From NCBI GenBank assembly GCA_022825185.1, contig JAJDYK010000246.1, positions 1-10,165 of the forward strand: 10,165 nt of DNA. The letters are read 5' to 3'. The notes under the pieces were generated by a model. That model worked only from the letters and a program-made list of their open reading frames with translations. It was not told the origin of the DNA and did not search any database. The stretch comes from Candidatus Latescibacterota bacterium (GTDB taxonomy: Bacteria > Latescibacterota > UBA2968 > UBA8231). Of this stretch, positions 7,424 to 10,165 are shown piece after piece (the stretch's first letter is position 1; each line of letters begins with the position of its first letter). A program made the translations under genes and the position numbers.

Positions 7424-8069
7424 GGCTCTGCTCCCTTAGCGTCTGTAGGTAGCGCATGAGCCGATAGAGCTTCCGCGAATCGTAGGCTCTCGCGATCGCA
7501 TCGAGGCGATCGCGGTCGAGGACGGCCAACCGGGCGGGATCCAGCCGCAGGTCATCCAGCAAATACGAACCATAGGTCGCCAAGCGAGTTCCGTCGAAGC
7601 GCTTGTCGGCCCATACCTTATCCACCAGTGCCTTTTCTGGGGAAGCGATCAGGAAGGACAGATCGCCGTGTTCTGCTAGCAGACTCCCAACGGCGTAGCG
7701 GCTCTGACTCAGGCGACGGTAGGAGAACATTCCGTAGGGCGTAGTGAAGGTGCGCGACCGCCCCAATGTCACCGAGGTGACGGTCTCGACGCGTTCCGGT
7801 ATGAGCCCGTGGTAGCTCAGGGCGTAGTCTAGGCTTATGTAGGAAGGCCCATAGATCAGATTGGCCAGCAGTTCCCGGCTGATAGGTGCTCGTCGGAGAG
7901 GCTCGCCAAAGGCGTACAAGCCCTTCCTAATGCGCACGATCTCTCCGCTGGCCAACAATCTGCGGATCTTGTCGCGGGGCTTGCTAAACTGGGACAAACA
8001 GGCGACCAACTGCTGGTAATCGAAGACATCTCGATCAATCTGCTGCCGCAATGGGGTCGTTTCAAGCAT
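7416..8069 (-). CDS. abiEi: Type IV antitoxin and transcriptional repressor AbiEi
   Basis: AbiEi counters AbiEii without forming a stable complex with it, and represses its own promoter through an N-terminal winged helix. From the ATG at 8069 the protein has 217 residues. Residues about 14-55 form the winged-helix region (DYQQLVACLSQFSKPRDKI, then VRIRKGLYAFG). The AbiEi core follows, with SYISLDYALSYHGLIPE (76-92) and SPEKALVDKVW (143-153) as recognisable family stretches, and a basic C-terminal tail. A TTG at 8081 would add four residues, but it overlaps AT-rich DNA that could be a -10 element, and neither start has a good SD, so the ATG is chosen. The gene precedes and overlaps the toxin gene, the usual antitoxin-first order. 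A perfect inverted repeat 25 bp upstream is a likely binding site for this protein. Confidence 0.88.
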   Translation of the reverse strand: MLETTPLRQQIDRDVFDYQQLVACLSQFSKPRDKIRRLLASGEIVRIRKGLYAFGEPLRRAPISRELLANLIYGPSYISLDYALSYHGLIPERVETVTSVTLGRSRTFTTPYGMFSYRRLSQSRYAVGSLLAEHGDLSFLIASPEKALVDKVWADKRFDGTRLATYGSYLLDDLRLDPARLAVLDRDRLDAIARAYDSRKLYRLMRYLQTLREQSHA

Positions 8070-8093
8070 TTTGTACCGCAATAATATACATCA

Positions 8094-8114
8094 ATGTCCA
8101 CAATTAGTGGACAT
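8094..8114. promoter_or_regulatory. Perfect palindrome, probable AbiEi operator
   Basis: ATGTCCAC (8094-8101) and GTGGACAT (8107-8114) are perfect 8-base inverted arms around AATTA. The element lies 25 bp upstream of the abiEi ATG. On the minus strand a possible promoter has TTGGAC (8144-8139) and CATACT (8120-8115) with an 18-bp spacer, so the palindrome would cover the start point. A further half site TGTCCA lies at 8138-8143, 43 bp away. AbiEi of streptococci is known to bind inverted repeats in its own promoter; binding here is inference. Confidence 0.6.
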
Positions 8115-8236
8115 AGTATGCTAAAAACGTGAGGTTCTGTCCAATTTTCTCCGCGCTGCCAGAGTGCATCGTCGAGTCGCTGCTGCCAGCATCCCTACCA
8201 TCTAACCTGCACATCGAGTATTTTTAATCAATTACG

Positions 8237-8265
8237 TTGAGACGACAGTGGAGTAAGACTACCCT
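8237..8265 (+). promoter_or_regulatory. Weak promoter candidate for rlmB-lptD
   Basis: TTGAGA (8237-8242) resembles a -35 box. After a 17-bp spacer comes TACCCT (8260-8265), which keeps the key T-A-T positions of a -10 box. The predicted leader would be about 85 bases and would contain the three CAATTA repeats. The host's promoter consensus is not known, so this is only a candidate. Confidence 0.25.
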
Positions 8266-8280
8266 CCCTTTAGCTCTAAA

Positions 8281-8340
8281 TTTTCAATTAGCCGAATCCT
8301 AAACTTACAATTAGACGTCTCAACATTTACAATTAACCGA
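8281..8340 (+). repeat. Three CAATTA-centred direct repeats upstream of rlmB
   Basis: TTTTCAATTAGCCGA (8281-8295), CTTACAATTAGACGT (8304-8318) and TTTACAATTAACCGA (8326-8340) repeat with periods of 23 and 22 bases, about two helical turns. The outer copies agree at CAATTA-R-CCGA. Same-face spacing suits a multi-site operator or a small decayed iteron-like array. The middle copy overlaps the 8-bp palindrome AGACGTCT (8313-8320). Confidence 0.55.
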
Positions 8341-8358
8341 CCTGCACCCAGTCACCAC

Positions 8359-9102
8359 ATGCCCGATAAACAAACACCCGACGACCTAATCTGGGGCCGC
8401 CACCCCGTACTCGAAGCCCTCCGCGCCGAGCGCCCCCTGCGCCGCCTGCTCATCGCCAAGGGCGCACACGGCCCAGTCATCGACGAAATTTTCGAGCGAG
8501 CGCGGCAGGCCCACATCCCCTATGACCTACGCGACAAAGCCCAACTCGACCGCCTCACCGGCCCCCGCCACCAAAGCGTCGTCGCCTACGCCGCCGCCGC
8601 AACGTACGCGGACTTCGACCACGTGCTCGCCCACCTACCGACTCAAGCCCTATTCATCTTTCTCGACCAAGTGCAAGACCCCCACAACCTCGGTGCCATC
8701 ATCCGCAGCGCCCACGCGCTCGGCGCGCACGGCGTAGTCGTGCCTGCCCGATCTGCCGCCGGCCTCTCGCCAGCCGCGCTCAAGGCCGCGGCCGGTGCAA
8801 CCCAGCACCTGCCCGTCTGCCGGGTTGACAACTTGCAAAAGGCCCTGCAAAAAGCCGCGGCCTGTGGGCTTTTCATCGCCGGACTCGACGCCCAAGGCGA
8901 ACAGCCCTTGACGGACGCGGACTTTACCCAGCCCTGCGCCCTAGTCATCGGCAGCGAGGGCAAAGGACTGCGGCGCATGGTGCAAAAGCGCTGCGATGCG
9001 CTCTTGCACATCCCCATGCAGCGCGAGGCCATCGGCTCGCTCAACGCCTCGGTGGCCGCTGGCATAGCCCTGTACGAAGTGCTGCGCCAACGCCAGCCAT
9101 GA
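8359..9102 (+). CDS. rlmB: 23S rRNA (guanosine-2'-O-)-methyltransferase RlmB (SpoU/TrmH family)
   Basis: RlmB uses S-adenosylmethionine to methylate the 2'-OH of a guanosine in the peptidyl-transferase loop of 23S rRNA (G2251 in E. coli). The 247-residue protein begins with the SpoU substrate-binding domain, IWGRHPVLEALRAERPLRRL (11-30). The SPOUT knot domain has motif 1 LDQVQDPHNLGAIIRSA (102-118) with N110 and R116, motif 2 LVIGSEGKGL (195-204) with E200, and motif 3 SLNASVAAGIALYE (227-240). Length is typical. The N-terminal domain and RHPVLEAL stretch favour RlmB over TrmH or TrmL, but other SpoU members with the same layout cannot be fully excluded. The ATG at 8359 has no SD. The stop overlaps the start of lptD in ATGA, so the two are likely one transcription unit. 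High G+C and C-rich codon use match mutS rather than the RT gene. Confidence 0.93.
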   Translation: MPDKQTPDDLIWGRHPVLEALRAERPLRRLLIAKGAHGPVIDEIFERARQAHIPYDLRDKAQLDRLTGPRHQSVVAYAAAATYADFDHVLAHLPTQALFIFLDQVQDPHNLGAIIRSAHALGAHGVVVPARSAAGLSPAALKAAAGATQHLPVCRVDNLQKALQKAAACGLFIAGLDAQGEQPLTDADFTQPCALVIGSEGKGLRRMVQKRCDALLHIPMQREAIGSLNASVAAGIALYEVLRQRQP

Positions 9103-10165
9103 TCGTCCTATTGCTCCTCTGCCTCGCCCTCGCCTATCCGCGCGGCAGCGAAGCGTCCGACGCCCAACTGCAAGAGGCCCGTTCCCTGTTGACCCAAGCC
9201 AAGGGCCAAGACAAAAACCAGGGCTTTGCGTACCAAGCCACCTATATGCGCTACTACGAGGTCGGCGACTCGCTCCTGTTGCAGGGGCAGGCCCGTATCT
9301 CGCACAAAGGTGCTGAGCTAGAGGCCGCCGAGATCGTCTTCCGCCGCGTCCTCGACCAAGTCGAAGCGCGGGCTGCCCTCGATTCGCTTGGGCGGGTCGT
9401 CGGCCGCCCAGTGTTGCGCCAAGGCGACCAAACCCTGCGCGGCGAGCGCATTCTCTACAACCTCTCCACCGAGCAAGGAACCATCCTCAAAGGTAAGATC
9501 CACCGCGACAAGGGATTTTACGCCGGACACTTGATCCAGACCCGCAGCAGCACTGAGTTCCACGTCCACCAAGGCTCGTACACCACGTGCGACGCCGACC
9601 CCCCGCACTTTGACTTCTACAGCCCGCGCATCAAGGTCATAGCCGGCGACATGGCCGTGGCGCGCCCCGTGTATTTCCGCATCAAGGAGCGGCGGCTGTT
9701 GTGGATTCCCTTTTACGTATTCTCGCTGCGCGAAGACCGCCAATCCGGGATTTTGACGCCGAGTTTTGGGCAACGCTCCCTTAGATTTGGGGCGCGGCAA
9801 AGCGAGTGGGAGCTGCGCAACTTGGGCTACTACCTCGCGCCCAATGACTATTGGGACCTGTCTCTCGCAGCCGACCTGCGGCAGCGCTCGGGCTGGCTAG
9901 GACGCGCCCGCCTCAACTACGCCGAGCGCTATCGCTTCAGGGGCCATGTCAGAACCCAGTTCGAAAACCGCCAAGAGGGCCGCACGGCCTCGCGCAACTG
10001 GCGGCTGGAATTCAGGCACAGCCAAGAGTTGGGGCGCGACGCGAGCCTGCGGGCCAACGGCACCTTCCAGAGCAACAACAGCTTTGCCCAAGACAACAGC
10101 ACCAGCCTCCAAGACCGCCTCAACCGCACCCTGCGCTCCAACTTCAGCTACACCCGGCGCTGGCG
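9099..10165 (+). CDS. lptD: LPS-assembly outer-membrane protein LptD, N-terminal part
   Basis: LptD is the outer-membrane barrel that, with LptE, inserts LPS into the outer leaflet. An uninterrupted frame of 355 codons runs from the ATG at 9099 off the end of the window. Residues 1-12 (MIVLLLLCLALA) look like a hydrophobic signal peptide, with cleavage possible after ALA or SEA. They lack the usual early positive charge. Residues about 56-160 are an OstA/LptA-like jellyroll of periplasmic beta strands (DSLLLQGQARISHKGAELEA, then LRGERILYNLSTEQGTILKG). Then come YTTCDADPPHFDFYSPRIK (161-179) and VARPVYFRIKERRLLWIPFY (187-206), and SGILTPSFG (216-224), family stretches leading into the barrel. 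C164 may take part in a disulfide. From about 230 the alternating aromatic and polar pattern is barrel-like. The start overlaps the rlmB stop (ATGA), with no SD, so translation may be coupled. Confidence 0.9.
   Translation, partial: MIVLLLLCLALAYPRGSEASDAQLQEARSLLTQAKGQDKNQGFAYQATYMRYYEVGDSLLLQGQARISHKGAELEAAEIVFRRVLDQVEARAALDSLGRVVGRPVLRQGDQTLRGERILYNLSTEQGTILKGKIHRDKGFYAGHLIQTRSSTEFHVHQGSYTTCDADPPHFDFYSPRIKVIAGDMAVARPVYFRIKERRLLWIPFYVFSLREDRQSGILTPSFGQRSLRFGARQSEWELRNLGYYLAPNDYWDLSLAADLRQRSGWLGRARLNYAERYRFRGHVRTQFENRQEGRTASRNWRLEFRHSQELGRDASLRANGTFQSNNSFAQDNSTSLQDRLNRTLRSNFSYTRRW

Larger units (their letters stand above)
8070..8358. other. 289-bp non-coding region between abiEi and rlmB
   Basis: No convincing gene is seen here. 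The left part holds the abiE operator and promoter candidates. The middle (8155-8189) has a direct repeat of GCTGCCAG (8155-8162 and 8182-8189). The right part is AT-rich and carries the CAATTA repeats, an inverted repeat GTTGAGACG (8236-8244) / CGTCTCAAC (8316-8324), and a weak promoter candidate for rlmB. It is likely a two-way promoter region and may hold the right-hand end of the acquired DNA. CAATTA occurs five times, at 8101, 8229, 8285, 8308 and 8330. Confidence 0.7.

Noticed and set aside
9108..10141. Several minus-strand frames over the right end
   Set aside because: They lie opposite the continuous lptD frame and show no recognisable domains; high G+C makes antisense stops rare.

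Overview
The window looks like chromosomal DNA of a high-GC, Gram-negative bacterium. Its housekeeping genes are GC-rich, and the last gene encodes LptD, which presupposes an LPS-bearing outer membrane. The short LptD with a conserved YTTCD stretch, the six-domain S1 with an acidic tail, and the lack of clear Shine-Dalgarno sequences before mutS, rlmB and lptD would fit an uncultured lineage of the FCB type. That placement is inference and weak.

Left block (1-4616, + strand): rpsA (ribosomal protein S1, with a 3' end made of a 9-bp tandem repeat) is followed by a strong intrinsic terminator. Then comes a complete mutS with mismatch-binding, ATPase and beta-clamp-binding motifs.

Middle block (4617-8358): this looks like acquired defence and toxin-antitoxin DNA inserted between mutS and rlmB. 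Starting 51 bp after mutS is an AT-rich gene (about 40% G+C by eye) for a 500-residue reverse transcriptase of the antiphage DRT/UG/Abi kind, with YRDD at the active site and its ribosome-binding site in the loop of a hairpin. Next is a 5'-broken MNT nucleotidyltransferase (MntA-like antitoxin) without its HEPN partner. On the opposite strand is an intact type IV toxin-antitoxin pair, abiEi-abiEii, with overlapping genes and a perfect palindromic operator candidate just upstream. A 289-bp non-coding stretch separates abiEi from rlmB; it carries the operator and a cluster of CAATTA repeats.

Right block (8359-10165, + strand): rlmB (23S rRNA 2'-O-methyltransferase) overlaps by ATGA with lptD, which runs off the end of the window. 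The two are probably co-transcribed. No tRNA, rRNA, CRISPR array, integrase or complete insertion sequence was seen.

The best candidate for something undescribed is the reverse transcriptase with its hairpin leader, in a composite island beside mutS. The individual protein families are known; the exact RT subgroup could not be settled by reading alone.
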